Of a stretch of DNA of 64,000 bases, positions 11,720 to 22,117 are shown in pieces. Each line of letters starts with the position of its first letter. The stretch's first letter is position 1. A model generated the notes under the pieces. It did no database searches and had not been told where the DNA came from. It saw only the letters and a list, made by a program, of their open reading frames with translations. The DNA is taken from the NCBI RefSeq assembly GCF_001552275.1, contig NZ_BCQW01000012.1, positions 1-64,000 on the forward strand, read 5' to 3'. Source of the stretch: Amphibacillus sediminis NBRC 103570. GTDB lineage: Bacteria > Bacillota > Bacilli > Bacillales > Amphibacillaceae. The position numbers and the translations under genes were made by a program.

Positions 11720-13120
11720 CTAAAGCATCTTCTGTGGTTGGTAAGTCAATTTAATATATTGACCACTGGATAAATCTTGATTAAAGCTTTTTTTGATTAG
11801 GCCTATGACCCAAAAAACCTCACCATACTGATCAACTAGTATTGGCCATTCCTCACGCTTATGTAAAGGTATTTTCTTATCAATAAAAATAGACTTTAGC
11901 TTTTTCCGACCATTAATGCCCGCTAAATATATCCGATCTCCCGGAAGACGTGTGCGAACATAGAATGCCGGCACTTGGTTATCCTTTAACGGTATATAAA
12001 AGGTATATTGATCAGATGATAGAGTTGTCGGATTGTAAATAATTTCTGCAATCATGTTTTTGTCGCTTGGTATCGCTGTCACACCAGGAATATTCAAGGC
12101 ATAACAGTATGGCGAAGCGGACTGTTCAAAACCAATAGTCAGACTTTCGTAATGCTTGATCATTTTTAGTCGTTTAGGTAGATCAATTGCCATATTCGCG
12201 CGATCGCTATCAAGTAGATCAAAAAACTGTTGGTCATGCCGATAGTGCAGACCACTCGGCAAATTGTCATATAGATAGTTTAATATTAGATGAAACACTC
12301 TTCTTTGTAAAGCAGGATGGTGCTTTTTCAATTCAATTATTGAACACGTCACTTGTTTAGGAGAATTCTGATAATTCAGTACAGAATCACTCACTAATTT
12401 GGCCTGCTCATTTAAATAATCACTATCCTTTTCGATATTATCCGTTAAATAGCGGATCGATTGATTTAAATTTGGATTTACCTGCTTTAGATGGGGTAAA
12501 ATGTGCAAGCGAAAATAATTACGAGTATACGTATCTTCTTGATTGGATGGATCCCTCCGAGGTGTAATGCCGTTTTCCTCTAGATAATGTTCAATCATTT
12601 CTTTTGTGATCGACAAGAATGGTCGCACGATATAACCCGAAGCAAAAGGGCGGGACTGCTTTATACCAGCTAGCGCCTCGGGTTGTGAACCACGTGTTAT
12701 CCGCATGTAAACCGTTTCCGTTTGGTCATCGCTGTGGTGAGCTAACGCAAGGTATTTTGCTTGGTGTTTGACCATAAGCCGGCTAAACACTTGATAACGT
12801 AGCATCCGTGCTGCTTCTTGCGTGCCACACTTATGCTGTTGCTTAAAGGACTTAACGTCCACATAATGGTTTTCCACTGGTACACGATGTTGGTTGCAAT
12901 AGGCTTTAACATAATCGACATCCTGCTCCGACTCTTCTCCGCGCAAACCATGATCAATTGTCACAACGACAAGGTCTAGTTGCCAGCTGTCTCGTCTAGC
13001 AAGTAAATAATGTAATAAGGCCATGGAATCAGGACCACCCGATACCCCAATTAGCACCTTGCTATTAGCTGTAATTAAATTGTATTGCTGTACAAATGTA
13101 TCGACATATTTCTCTAACAT
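11720..13120 (-). CDS. tilS: tRNA(Ile)-lysidine synthase
   Basis: Changes the wobble cytidine of tRNA-Ile(CAU) to lysidine so that it reads AUA. Start ATG 13120 with AAGAGGT upstream gives 466 residues. The PP-loop ATPase motif VSGGPDS lies at 26-32, the N-type ATPase domain covers about 20-210, and the C-terminal domain that docks the tRNA acceptor stem (about 360-460) is present with RTRLPGDRI and IDKKIP. Essential in bacteria with a single tRNA-Ile2. Confidence 0.95.
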   Translation of the reverse strand: MLEKYVDTFVQQYNLITANSKVLIGVSGGPDSMALLHYLLARRDSWQLDLVVVTIDHGLRGEESEQDVDYVKAYCNQHRVPVENHYVDVKSFKQQHKCGTQEAARMLRYQVFSRLMVKHQAKYLALAHHSDDQTETVYMRITRGSQPEALAGIKQSRPFASGYIVRPFLSITKEMIEHYLEENGITPRRDPSNQEDTYTRNYFRLHILPHLKQVNPNLNQSIRYLTDNIEKDSDYLNEQAKLVSDSVLNYQNSPKQVTCSIIELKKHHPALQRRVFHLILNYLYDNLPSGLHYRHDQQFFDLLDSDRANMAIDLPKRLKMIKHYESLTIGFEQSASPYCYALNIPGVTAIPSDKNMIAEIIYNPTTLSSDQYTFYIPLKDNQVPAFYVRTRLPGDRIYLAGINGRKKLKSIFIDKKIPLHKREEWPILVDQYGEVFWVIGLIKKSFNQDLSSGQYIKLTYQPQKML

Positions 13121-13206
13121 TGGGCAAAACCTCTTTATCAAGCTATATTAAGATTCGTTACGTAACACTTAGCAACAAGTCAATAATATCGTACCAAATA
13201 GCAACG

Positions 13207-14139
13207 CTAATAGAAAGTCGCAAGGATAAAAAGGATAAAACTAACCACTGACAGAATAAAAGGTTCCAGCCAATGAATATCTTGATTTTGGTTATGACCA
13301 ACGGATCGATTCTGTTTTTGAATTTTTTGTGATACTAACTCTTTTTGAATCGCTTTGCGCATCTGTTGACACGTTTCATAACGTCCTAATAAAGCATTTT
13401 CCAAGATGCCTTGATATGGCTTTAAGCTATTAGCTCGCTTTAACCTTAATAATAGTTCGCGTTTAGGTTGAGCTGATTTGCTAAATTGGTGAGGATAGGC
13501 ATAATTTAAGGCCATCATCGCTAAAGCAAATAAATCATATTTGGGTTCTGCTCGCCTGTCCCCACACTGCCAATGACCACGATCATAAAACTCAGTATAC
13601 TCTTTTACCGCTCGCCCAATTGGGGTGATACCTCCGACATCAATAAATCGTAACCGAACAGGATTACTGGTAACAATAACATTAGCTAATTTTAGATCTC
13701 CCATGACATAGCCAGCTTGATGTAATCGGTCTAGCTCTTCCAATAACTGCATATAGAGCGGTCCTAGCCAGCTACTACCTCTTTTTTTCAGGAAACTGTC
13801 AAGCGTATCACCACGGACATACTCCATTGTATAAAAGGGGTAGCAATAGCCCATTGGATCAACCCAGTCATCTACCTCGAACAAAGAAGGCCCAGGGACA
13901 TCACCTTGGACCTTTGCTAGTTTTTTCAGAACATTAATTTCGGACGAGATTGAGGCTGTTTTATCACTTATTTTCAACGCAACCATTTTCTTATCATCCT
14001 GTTTGGCTAGGTAGACTGCTCCAATAGCCCCTTTACCTAATAATTTATGAATTTGGTAATGATGACAATGCCACTTTCCCTTTATTAGCATCCCTGGACT
14101 TAATTTATAAGCCAAAGCCGCTTTGCTCTGATTCAGCAT
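13207..14139 (-). CDS. yabT: Membrane-anchored serine/threonine kinase YabT-like
   Basis: Hanks-type kinase expressed during sporulation in B. subtilis, where it phosphorylates RecA and others when bound to DNA. The 310-residue protein has a glycine-rich loop GKGAIGAV (35-42), candidate ATP lysine K56, and a catalytic loop that reads YVMGDLKLAN (144-153), keeping the D and K but not the HRD histidine and arginine. The DFG motif is DVG (167-169). One C-terminal membrane segment (about 291-310) follows a short basic linker. Its start lies 35 bases inside the end of yabS, so the two are translationally linked. Confidence 0.88.
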   Translation of the reverse strand: MLNQSKAALAYKLSPGMLIKGKWHCHHYQIHKLLGKGAIGAVYLAKQDDKKMVALKISDKTASISSEINVLKKLAKVQGDVPGPSLFEVDDWVDPMGYCYPFYTMEYVRGDTLDSFLKKRGSSWLGPLYMQLLEELDRLHQAGYVMGDLKLANVIVTSNPVRLRFIDVGGITPIGRAVKEYTEFYDRGHWQCGDRRAEPKYDLFALAMMALNYAYPHQFSKSAQPKRELLLRLKRANSLKPYQGILENALLGRYETCQQMRKAIQKELVSQKIQKQNRSVGHNQNQDIHWLEPFILSVVSFILFILATFY

Positions 14140-14842
14140 GTCTTTTTAAACTCCTTAGTAAACCCGATTGGCTAAATTGATGAAGGGCCTCCCTCAAGGC
14201 TGGTCCTGTTGGGGTTACACCTCCACTGGTTAGCTTCGGAAATACAGTTGATAGCTTATCAAGCTGTGATGACCAATCTAATATTTTTTCTGTTGCCTTT
14301 TTTCTACCTGGAAAAGCATAGATTGCATATTTATTATTTCCAACTCTAGCATTCATACTTATTGATAAATCAAGCAAGGCTTCTTTTACCGTCTCCAATT
14401 TCTTTTGCATACTAGCACTCGTATCTACAAGTACCAGCAATTGCATATCACAGGTTTCAGTCAAATCTTCGACAACTTCCATTACCTCTCCTCGCTGCTC
14501 CGGAGGAAGCTCTTCGATTGTTTGATCTCGACCTAAAATTTGTTGTAACTCTTGATTGACTACACCCTGCAAGGTTTGAGTCATAGCCTGCTTTGTAACA
14601 GCTTGTACGGTTTGAGTAAGCACTTGTGGATACACTATTTGGCTAACCCCTCCACCAGCAGTTGCTATCTCTTCTACTTCCGTTAAACTATCTGATTCTT
14701 CATCATCTCGGTCTAATACACCGATGACATTTACTGTAATCCCTTGCTCACGAATTAATGTTGCGACTAAAGATGGGTCCTCGCCTTGGTTAGAACATCC
14801 ATCTGTAATTAAAAGGATTTGTTTCAGCTTCCCTGCCTTCAT
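14105..14842 (-). CDS. yabS: VWA-domain protein YabS
   Basis: A 245-residue protein with a von Willebrand factor A fold: an N-terminal LLITDGCSNQGED strand-loop and a second half starting with the metal-ion site DTSAS (140-144), TPTG playing the threonine role. Length equals the B. subtilis protein. It follows spoIIE and overlaps yabT, an arrangement conserved in sporulating bacilli; its role is unknown, though VWA proteins usually scaffold protein contacts and a link with the YabT kinase is plausible. Start ATG follows GGAGGGAAAGG. Confidence 0.88.
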   Translation of the reverse strand: MKAGKLKQILLITDGCSNQGEDPSLVATLIREQGITVNVIGVLDRDDEESDSLTEVEEIATAGGGVSQIVYPQVLTQTVQAVTKQAMTQTLQGVVNQELQQILGRDQTIEELPPEQRGEVMEVVEDLTETCDMQLLVLVDTSASMQKKLETVKEALLDLSISMNARVGNNKYAIYAFPGRKKATEKILDWSSQLDKLSTVFPKLTSGGVTPTGPALREALHQFSQSGLLRSLKRHAESEQSGFGL

Positions 14843-14944
14843 TTCCTTTCCCTCCTATTGAAATAGACTATTAGCATTCTTGTCTTAATCGTTTTTTTTT
14901 ATACGATAAAACTAATAATTTTATTGCCAGATCATTTAGAGGGA

Positions 14945-17371
14945 TCACTCAGATACTTTATAATAAGGTACAGTTGCCCATTTCGATTGGTAGCGCTTGA
15001 TTTTAGCCACTAATACAGTCATATCATCTTCAATTTTCCCTGCTGATAGACGAACAACCTCTTCCAATAATAGATCTGCAATTTCTTGCGGATCATTTGT
15101 TTCTAATTGCTTAACCATTCGCTTAAGCCAAATATCTTGATTTTCAATTAATTTAGGTGCTTCAAATATACCATCACTGGTCATAATGAGGATGTCTCCA
15201 TGTTCTAATTGTCGATCAACAACCTCTACATCAAACTCTTTTACAATTCCAATCGGTAGGTTACTGGATTCCACGGAAAAAACGACATGGCCTCGCTTAA
15301 TAAAGCTCGGTGTCGAACCAATTTTCAAAAATTGAACTGTAGCAGTCTGTAAATCTACCATAGCTAGATCAAGTGTTGAAAATATTTCATCGGTCATCCG
15401 TAAGGACAAAACAGAATTTATCGATTTAATCGCCACCTGCTCATCAATCCCAGATTGTAAAATTTGCTGCAAAAGATGTAAGGTTTGCATACTTTCTTGA
15501 CGTGCCCTTTTGCCGTTACCCATGCCGTCACTAATCGCTAGTGCGTATTTACCTGCTACCAACTCCATAGTGGAATAACTATCACCTGAGATAAATCCAC
15601 CACCTTGCGCCGCATGGGCCACACCGATTTCGAGCTGAAATTTTTTAGCGGATCGAAAAATTAAGAAACAATAGCCGTTAGGCATTGGTGAGATTTCCTC
15701 TTCTACTACAACAACATTTTCTTTCAAAATGTCTGAAAGTATCGGAGCAATCACTTTGTTTCCCTCATCATGATATTCATAGACAGATAGTGTCATTTCA
15801 ATATCAATTTCGCCTTTTCGTAATGAATAAATATCTAGCTGTTCGATCTCCATCCCAATCGACGTCAATGCTGTTACAATTTGTTGCTCTTGAATATCAT
15901 GATGCTCTCTTTCATGAACAATTTCTTTTGCAAAATTGTCCATAACCTCAGAAACACCAAGTAATTGGTCAGCGACAAAGCGTCTACTTTCACCAACCTG
16001 CCTTTTAAGCTGTTGATTGGCTTTATAGTATGAGAGCTGATCCTTTATCGCTGCTTCAACTTTGTTTGCTTTCATACAGTGCTGATTAAATTTGGCCTCC
16101 GTTATTTGAGATACTTTTCCATTTTTCATTAGTTCTTGCTTCATTTTAGCCATATGTTGATAGGTGTCGTCAAAACGTTCCGACCAGCACCATGACTTTT
16201 TGAAGCATGTTTGACAAGTTTGCTCGGTAACATGACTTAAAAAATCATCCATCTCTCGCTGTTCCTGAACTTGATCAACCTCTTCAACCACCTTCCCAAT
16301 AAATGTTTTTGATAATGCCTCAAAGACATCAGAAAATTGCTCAATCCGATTAGCCGTTGCATCACGTAATTTTTGTAAATACTGTTGTTGTTCCTCAAAT
16401 TGTTCATTTGTCCCTGGAATATAACGGGCTAATGCTTTGATTACGTGAGAAGGAGTTAACCAAAAAACAATAATAGCTACAATCGACGCTAAGACAGAGG
16501 AAAGGATGCTGCTCGCTCCTTGACCATAAATTCCGAGTAAAAACGTTCCAATGATTAAACCGGCACTAACTCCAAGCTTCCCTCCATCTTTCATTAATCC
16601 GCCTAAAAGACCACTAAATGCTAATAGACTTAATTGAGCTAGTGTGGTTTCGTTCACAAGACTTAAAATAAGACCTAATATGACACCAACAGTCGCACCT
16701 ATTGTTGGACCACCCATTAAGGCGAGTATTAAGATAATGTAACGAGAGAAGACTTGCTCTAAACTAACACCTCCAAGTTGCATACCCGTTAACCCGCACA
16801 GAACAGAAGCAACTAAGATCACAAAAGAGATCATCTCTTCATTCTTCAAAACAGGCTTATAACGCTTGGGGTTTAACAATGGGGTACTTTGGATAAAAAT
16901 CAAGAACAAGACACCAGCCAATAAAGCTTCAGTGAGAGCCATCAAAATAGCATAATTGGAGAATTGATTAGTTAAACTAGTAAAAACAAGACGACTAAGC
17001 AACGTCGAAGTTGCAAGTATGTAGGGTAAATGTTTATTCGAATGTACAAATAAACCTAGCGAAATAAAAAACCCGAAACAAAGGTAGCTAATTGATAGAA
17101 CTACTAATGATGAAAAGCTTACCGTAACTGCTCCTAGTAAAGAGAATAGAAAAACGAGTCGTGCTCTTTCTTTTTTTAACACCCAAACACTTGCAAAGTA
17201 AGCAAGGGAGAAAGGAATTAACTCACCTAAAATGACCGCTCTACCTAGTAAAAAGCTAATTAAATATAAAGAGATATCCTGATGTTTAATAAATTGATAA
17301 CAACCCTTTAGCCATTTTGGTTTTAATTGATATTTTGATTTTTCTGCATATACTTCTGTCATGATACCCAC
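14945..17371 (-). CDS. spoIIE: Stage II sporulation protein E, PP2C phosphatase
   Basis: Dephosphorylates SpoIIAA to release sigma-F in the forespore, and acts with FtsZ at the polar septum. The 808-residue protein has about ten membrane segments in residues 25-310, a central FtsZ-binding region, and a PP2C domain in the last 220 residues with metal ligands in SDGMGNG (D615) and EDDMTVLV (D782/D783). The GTG start at 17371 sits 8 bases after AGAGGTG. The upstream promoter has the 21-bp spacing known for B. subtilis spoIIE. Its presence intact argues that the organism makes spores. Confidence 0.96.
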   Translation of the reverse strand: MGIMTEVYAEKSKYQLKPKWLKGCYQFIKHQDISLYLISFLLGRAVILGELIPFSLAYFASVWVLKKERARLVFLFSLLGAVTVSFSSLVVLSISYLCFGFFISLGLFVHSNKHLPYILATSTLLSRLVFTSLTNQFSNYAILMALTEALLAGVLFLIFIQSTPLLNPKRYKPVLKNEEMISFVILVASVLCGLTGMQLGGVSLEQVFSRYIILILALMGGPTIGATVGVILGLILSLVNETTLAQLSLLAFSGLLGGLMKDGGKLGVSAGLIIGTFLLGIYGQGASSILSSVLASIVAIIVFWLTPSHVIKALARYIPGTNEQFEEQQQYLQKLRDATANRIEQFSDVFEALSKTFIGKVVEEVDQVQEQREMDDFLSHVTEQTCQTCFKKSWCWSERFDDTYQHMAKMKQELMKNGKVSQITEAKFNQHCMKANKVEAAIKDQLSYYKANQQLKRQVGESRRFVADQLLGVSEVMDNFAKEIVHEREHHDIQEQQIVTALTSIGMEIEQLDIYSLRKGEIDIEMTLSVYEYHDEGNKVIAPILSDILKENVVVVEEEISPMPNGYCFLIFRSAKKFQLEIGVAHAAQGGGFISGDSYSTMELVAGKYALAISDGMGNGKRARQESMQTLHLLQQILQSGIDEQVAIKSINSVLSLRMTDEIFSTLDLAMVDLQTATVQFLKIGSTPSFIKRGHVVFSVESSNLPIGIVKEFDVEVVDRQLEHGDILIMTSDGIFEAPKLIENQDIWLKRMVKQLETNDPQEIADLLLEEVVRLSAGKIEDDMTVLVAKIKRYQSKWATVPYYKVSE

Positions 17372-17403
17372 AATACCTTCACCTCTTTATTAGTATGTGG
17401 ACT

Positions 17404-17469
17404 ATTTAATCACAAAATGGCAGGATAATTTGTCAAAATATCAGTTTACTTTAATAGAATCGTTCGACG
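17404..17469 (-). promoter_or_regulatory. Spo0A-dependent spoIIE promoter
   Basis: Leftward, TTGACA (17436-17431) and TTAAAT (17409-17404) are 21 bp apart, too far for ordinary sigma-A use but the same spacing as B. subtilis spoIIE. A Spo0A-box-like TTTGTCAAA overlaps the -35 (17429-17437) and CGTCGAA (17469-17463, minus strand) lies upstream. The rest of the 648-bp gap to 18019 holds only two hairpins and no gene I can support. Confidence 0.65.
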
Positions 17470-17723
17470 CTTTCTAGCAAAAAACCTAAATCTATTAGAT
17501 AATCAAAAGTCATCATAACTGAACCCTAATGTTTGGCTATAGTCCCAATTATTCTGTCTTGCGGGCCTTTGTTCAACCAGGCCAATTGTGTTTTTCTAAC
17601 GGTACATAGCGTCCCGATCATCTGGATTAAGACTTCCGTCATGGACGAGACAAGCGCCCAACACTAAAAACAGAGAAATATTTGATTTACACACGTTTTT
17701 ATTAACTTTATGAAATGAAAAAA

Positions 17724-17766
17724 TGTGCTAGAAAGGTTATTAGTAATCAATAGCTTTTCTAGCACA
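17724..17766 (-). terminator. Hairpin, possible second terminator
   Basis: TGTGCTAGAAA and TTTCTAGCACA form an 11-bp perfect stem with a 21-base loop; on the minus strand it is followed by TTTTTTC. It lies behind the stronger hairpin at 17939 and may be a backup stop before spoIIE. Confidence 0.55.
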
Positions 17767-17938
17767 CAATACTTTTTAGAATGAGGTAAGTTAATTATTA
17801 CTAAAGTCTTTTAATTCACCCGTACGAGGAAAATCCAAAGTACACAATGAATTGTGATTTGCATTATTGGCAGTGAAATTAAGAGAATTTATTGCCAAAA
17901 ACAAAACAAAATTGTAGAACCTAAACAAATACCCAAGA

Positions 17939-17983
17939 AAAAATGGTCCTGTTTACGAAAAATCCGTAAGCAGGACCATTTTT
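17939..17983. terminator. Bidirectional terminator behind the 18020 gene
   Basis: AAAAATGGTCCTG pairs with CAGGACCATTTTT with a further TTACG/CGTAA extension; A/T runs on both sides make it work in either direction. It closes the lipoprotein transcript. Confidence 0.8.
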
Positions 17984-18019
17984 AATTATTTGAAGCTAAT
18001 GTCCCAGCCTCATCATAAA

Positions 18020-19198
18020 TTATTTGTTAGACCAAATGCTCATCTCGAACGTCGTTCCTTCGTCACCGTCATTTTTTGTGCGATATCCATATGCAATGGT
18101 ACTTCCATCCATACTTACTGTAACATTATCAATCTTCTGGTTTTCCTCTAAATCAATGGTATGGATGGTTTCTAACGCTTCTTTCTCAAAACTGTATAAG
18201 TTCACATCATTTCCATCGACAATTATTACATTGCCATCCGCCAGAGTAAATACTCTTGCACCATTACCAAGTTCAATTGTTTCTTCTGTTTCAACATCTA
18301 ATGCATGATAAGTAATAATTATTTCACTGGCATCTGGATCATTCGTAGCATAGATAAGATATTTATCATCAGGTGTCAACATGTTCGTATATTTACCATG
18401 AGCCATGATATTATCCGTCTCCATTAACCTTCTTGTTTCGCCAGATTCTACGTCATGTGAGAAAACACCCGCATTCATTGCTGTTCCGTAAACCTTTGAA
18501 CCATCGGAATTTAAAAAGTAATGCACATAAGATGTTATTTCTCCAACTTCATCTTTAATATCCTGCAGGAAACTTAAATTACTTATTTCATTTTTCTCCA
18601 TATCCCAATAAATGGTTCTACTTTCATCATCCCGATTTGGACTTGTTTCCGTATGTATATAAAAGTTTGGATCCTGTATATACGTTCCATGACTTGGAAG
18701 TAGGGTAATAATATCTTCAATACCTGAAGGAATCCTTTTTTCTTCATTTGTTCTCGGATCATACTCAATGATTGTGTGCCTTTCCCCTTCTGGTGCTTCT
18801 CTATCGACTTCTTTTGAGATGATATCGCCTGCTGGAGTTAAAAAAGAGGATTGAGGGTACACATCCATATCAAGTTCTTTTACTTCTCCGTTTACCCATA
18901 CGTTGCGTCTTATATCATCCCCTAGACCACCATTGTTTTCTCCCCAGTACAATATATCTCCTTCTGCATTCATATTGAAATTTATATTTGTGACTGCCCC
19001 TTCTAGTTTAAACGATTCCACTTCTTTAAATTGGCTAACAGACCCCTCTGCTTCAGGTGTAATATCACTGGAATCACTTGTAGGGTTCTCACCCTTTCCA
19101 TTCGGCTCAGCATTGTCTTTACTGTTTTCGCCGCCGCAAGCTACAAGGATAAACACCATTAGAAAAACCATGCTACAAACATTTAAAACCCTCTTCAT
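18020..19198 (-). CDS. Lipoprotein with beta-propeller-like repeats, function unknown
   Basis: A 392-residue secreted lipoprotein: basic start, hydrophobic core and lipobox LVAC with the cysteine at 21, then a low-complexity Asn/Glu/Ser linker to about residue 50. The rest alternates short strands with recurring patterns such as LTPDDKYLIYATND, LNSDGSKVYGTA and VSMDGSTIAYGYR, typical of TolB/WD40-type propellers in which each blade ends in a hydrophobic strand. No catalytic motif is seen. It stands alone between terminators, next to spoIIE, and lies at the left end of the carbohydrate island. It may bind a ligand or a protein at the cell surface; no specific role can be given. Confidence 0.75.
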   Translation of the reverse strand: MKRVLNVCSMVFLMVFILVACGGENSKDNAEPNGKGENPTSDSSDITPEAEGSVSQFKEVESFKLEGAVTNINFNMNAEGDILYWGENNGGLGDDIRRNVWVNGEVKELDMDVYPQSSFLTPAGDIISKEVDREAPEGERHTIIEYDPRTNEEKRIPSGIEDIITLLPSHGTYIQDPNFYIHTETSPNRDDESRTIYWDMEKNEISNLSFLQDIKDEVGEITSYVHYFLNSDGSKVYGTAMNAGVFSHDVESGETRRLMETDNIMAHGKYTNMLTPDDKYLIYATNDPDASEIIITYHALDVETEETIELGNGARVFTLADGNVIIVDGNDVNLYSFEKEALETIHTIDLEENQKIDNVTVSMDGSTIAYGYRTKNDGDEGTTFEMSIWSNK

Positions 19199-19693
19199 TC
19201 ATTATCTCTCCCATCGGTTCTACATGTGAAAAACGTCTTCAATACTACAATCTATTAAAGTTGATGTCAATAGGGCCATAGGGTTAGTGCGTTTTCATCA
19301 TTATCTTCCATCAATAGGAGGCAGTTGTTTACTTAAACCTATTATACTCAGAGTATTATTAAAATAAAGAATATAAAAACTGTTGTAGAAATACCATGAA
19401 GAGAGGATTTTTTCACCGAGCTAGAAGCACTATGGAACTCCCGTCATAACCAAGAGTTTTCAAAGCCCATAAAAATGACTGTTAAAAGCCTAGTTAGCAT
19501 CTTTTAACAGTCACTCTACTCCGCCTAAACCTTCCACTTACAAACTAGAAACAAGCTAAATGTTTCAGAGAAGGACTTGTTGCAAGACATAAGTTATCTA
19601 ACCGAAGAATACCCTTCATCCATATTTTTTGTCAACAATAAGGGGAATTAGGAACTCCTAACCAAATAAAACTTTAGCCTCATTAACGTTAGC
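19199..19693. other. Intergenic region, no gene seen
   Basis: 495 bases between the lipoprotein gene and the GH2 gene. Apart from the terminator hairpin at 19476-19513 I see no coding frame, tRNA or repeat copy. Confidence 0.6.
19476..19513 (-). terminator. Terminator behind the GH2 gene
   Basis: TGACTGTTAAAAG and CTTTTAACAGTCA form a perfect 13-bp stem with a 12-base loop; on the minus strand it is followed by ATTTTTATG... so the T-run begins one or two bases after the stem. It lies about 180 bases past the GH2 stop. Confidence 0.7.
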
Positions 19694-22063
19694 TTAATTT
19701 CCTGCATTTACACTGGTTATACTAATTTCTACTGGCTCCAAGCCATCAGCTTCTGCTGTTATGATAATGTCACTGCTTACTTCCTGCTTTGATCTAATAT
19801 AGGCCAGTAGCTTTCCGTTGTATAGCTTTCTTTCTTTGCTAAAATACGGATCTAAATCTTGAACATCGCCATTCTCTAGGCCGATAACCTCTGCTGGTCC
19901 GTTGACAGATAGCTTGACATAGTTGTTAGCTTGATAAACTGGATGACCAGCTTGATCAACAGCTTGAATCTCAATGTGGGCAATATCTAACCCGTTTGCC
20001 ACTAATTCATTTCTGTCAACCTGTGCCAATAATGTTTTAGGTTTTGATGTTGTTTTTAATTCTTTTAGGTGTACTTGACCTGTTTGGTCTATAGCCTTAA
20101 CCAAAATCACACCTGCTTCGTATTTAACATCCCAAATCAAGTACTCCCCCATTCGTGTGACTTCTTTATCCCCTAAAGATTTTCCATTAACAAATAATTC
20201 AGCTGTTTGGCAATTTGTGAAACATAGCACTTGAAGTGTTTGATGGTCGTTCCAATTCCAATGTGGTGCATCGCTAGACTGATCAGATGGCCTTACCGTT
20301 ACATGCACCATTGGCTCGCTGCTCCACAAGCTTTGGCGATGGTAATACCCCGTCTTTTTAAAACCTGCTAAATCAAGCAAGCCAGCTTGTGATGCCCTAA
20401 TCGGCCAGCCATGAGCTTCTCCTAAAAAGTCAAAACCTACCCAGATAAATTGTGAAGAAATAAAATCATTTTCCTGTACTGCTAACCACGATGATAGTCC
20501 AGCACTATTTTCACTTCCTATTATAATACGGTCTGGATACTGCTGATGATCTTGTTGGTATAGATGTTCTTTATAGTTGTAACCGACAACATCTAATGTA
20601 TCAGCTAATCCAGTTATATTAGATAACTCCGGAAAGGCTAAGGCCGCTGTAACAGGTCGAGTCGGATCAACTTCTTTCACATAACCAACTAACCGCTTCG
20701 AAATCTTAACAAGACGTTCAGCATTTGGCTTTGTCGGATCATACTTTCTTTCTTCAGCAGGTTTATTTTTGTCGTTATTTCCGGTCATTGTTTTAAAATA
20801 TGGGTGGCAATAAGGGTCATTCGGATAATCAATTTCATTTCCAATGCTCCACATTACAATCGATGGATGATTTCGGTCACGTAACACCATATCCTTTAAG
20901 TCAATTTCACCCCATTGGGGGAACTCCTCGTAATAGCCATAATGCTTAGGCGGATAAACATTGTGCCCCTTAGACCACTTGTTTTTGACTCCTTCCCATT
21001 CATCAAATGCTTCATCAATGACTAGGAAGCCAAGCTCATCACATAAATCTAGTAAAGGTGGATCAGGCGGATTATGGCTCATTCTGATCGCATTACATCC
21101 CATTTCCTTAAGCAACTTTAGTCGCCGTTGCCACACTTTTTTGGGTACAGCTGCTCCTAGTCCACCCGCATCATGGTGAACACAGACACCTTTCATTTTT
21201 ATATTCTCTCCATTTAAAAAGAAACCCTCTTTTGCTGAAAAGGCAAATGTTCTTATACCAATAGTGGTATGAAGGCAGTCTATTATAACTCCATCTTGGA
21301 TTAATAAAGTCTCTAACCGATAAAGTGCTGGGCAATCAGGTGACCACAATTTAGGCTCTTCTATCGTTAAAGTCTGGCTAAGTTTAGACCGTTTTCCTGG
21401 TTCAATTTCTTCAAGCGTACTTACTTGCCCGTGCACATCTCCACTAAAATCCTTGATGCAATTAACAATCTCAATGTTGGCCTGGTCACTTGATTCATTT
21501 AAGTAAGCCACATCAACTTCAATTGTTGCACGTGTTTCGTCTGCCGCTATCGTCTTCGAAAAAACACCATATTGATCAATATGAATAGCGTTCGTAACCG
21601 TCACATAGACATTACGATAAATCCCTGAGCCGGTATACCAACGTGAGTCGGCCGTTTGCTTGTGATCGACTCGAACAGCGATAGTATTTTCTTGCCTATC
21701 ATAAACAAAATCTGTTATATCATATGAAAATGTACTATAACCATAGGGACGCTTGCCCAAATAGTAACTATTACACCAAACTTGAGCATTGTTATAGACA
21801 CCATTAAATGTTAGATAAACTCTACTATTTTTTCTTTCTTGAGGAAACGTGAAATTATTCCTATACCAACCTGTTCCTCCTGGAAGGTAACCTGTACCAC
21901 TGGAATGCTCTTTTGAAAAAGGCTCTTCTACAGACCAGTCATGTGGTAGCGTAACATTGCGCCAATGTTTATCGTTATAACCCTTTAGCCAAGCGTTAGG
22001 TTGTTCGCCCTTAAAAAACTTCCAATTAAAATCTAAAGGTTGGATAAACCTCCCGATATTCAT
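19694..22063 (-). CDS. Glycoside hydrolase family 2, beta-galactosidase-like
   Basis: Start ATG 22063 follows GAGGGGAGA, giving 789 residues. Sugar-binding jelly-roll domain at about 1-170, immunoglobulin-like domain to about 275, TIM barrel to about 580, and a C-terminal DUF4982-type plus Ig-like region. The acid/base is E410 in MWSIGNE and the likely nucleophile is E518 in IIIGSENSAG. No signal peptide, so it acts on imported oligosaccharides. The DUF4982 layout is commonest in beta-galactosidases, but beta-glucuronidase or alpha-arabinopyranosidase cannot be excluded. It is the last gene of the run GH30, GH43-GH43, GH43, GH2. Confidence 0.9.
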   Translation of the reverse strand: MNIGRFIQPLDFNWKFFKGEQPNAWLKGYNDKHWRNVTLPHDWSVEEPFSKEHSSGTGYLPGGTGWYRNNFTFPQERKNSRVYLTFNGVYNNAQVWCNSYYLGKRPYGYSTFSYDITDFVYDRQENTIAVRVDHKQTADSRWYTGSGIYRNVYVTVTNAIHIDQYGVFSKTIAADETRATIEVDVAYLNESSDQANIEIVNCIKDFSGDVHGQVSTLEEIEPGKRSKLSQTLTIEEPKLWSPDCPALYRLETLLIQDGVIIDCLHTTIGIRTFAFSAKEGFFLNGENIKMKGVCVHHDAGGLGAAVPKKVWQRRLKLLKEMGCNAIRMSHNPPDPPLLDLCDELGFLVIDEAFDEWEGVKNKWSKGHNVYPPKHYGYYEEFPQWGEIDLKDMVLRDRNHPSIVMWSIGNEIDYPNDPYCHPYFKTMTGNNDKNKPAEERKYDPTKPNAERLVKISKRLVGYVKEVDPTRPVTAALAFPELSNITGLADTLDVVGYNYKEHLYQQDHQQYPDRIIIGSENSAGLSSWLAVQENDFISSQFIWVGFDFLGEAHGWPIRASQAGLLDLAGFKKTGYYHRQSLWSSEPMVHVTVRPSDQSSDAPHWNWNDHQTLQVLCFTNCQTAELFVNGKSLGDKEVTRMGEYLIWDVKYEAGVILVKAIDQTGQVHLKELKTTSKPKTLLAQVDRNELVANGLDIAHIEIQAVDQAGHPVYQANNYVKLSVNGPAEVIGLENGDVQDLDPYFSKERKLYNGKLLAYIRSKQEVSSDIIITAEADGLEPVEISITSVNAGN

Positions 22064-22117
22064 CAATAAATCTCCCCTCTTGCTAGCCGAATTGGGTAGC
22101 ATTTCTAAAAAAAGTTG

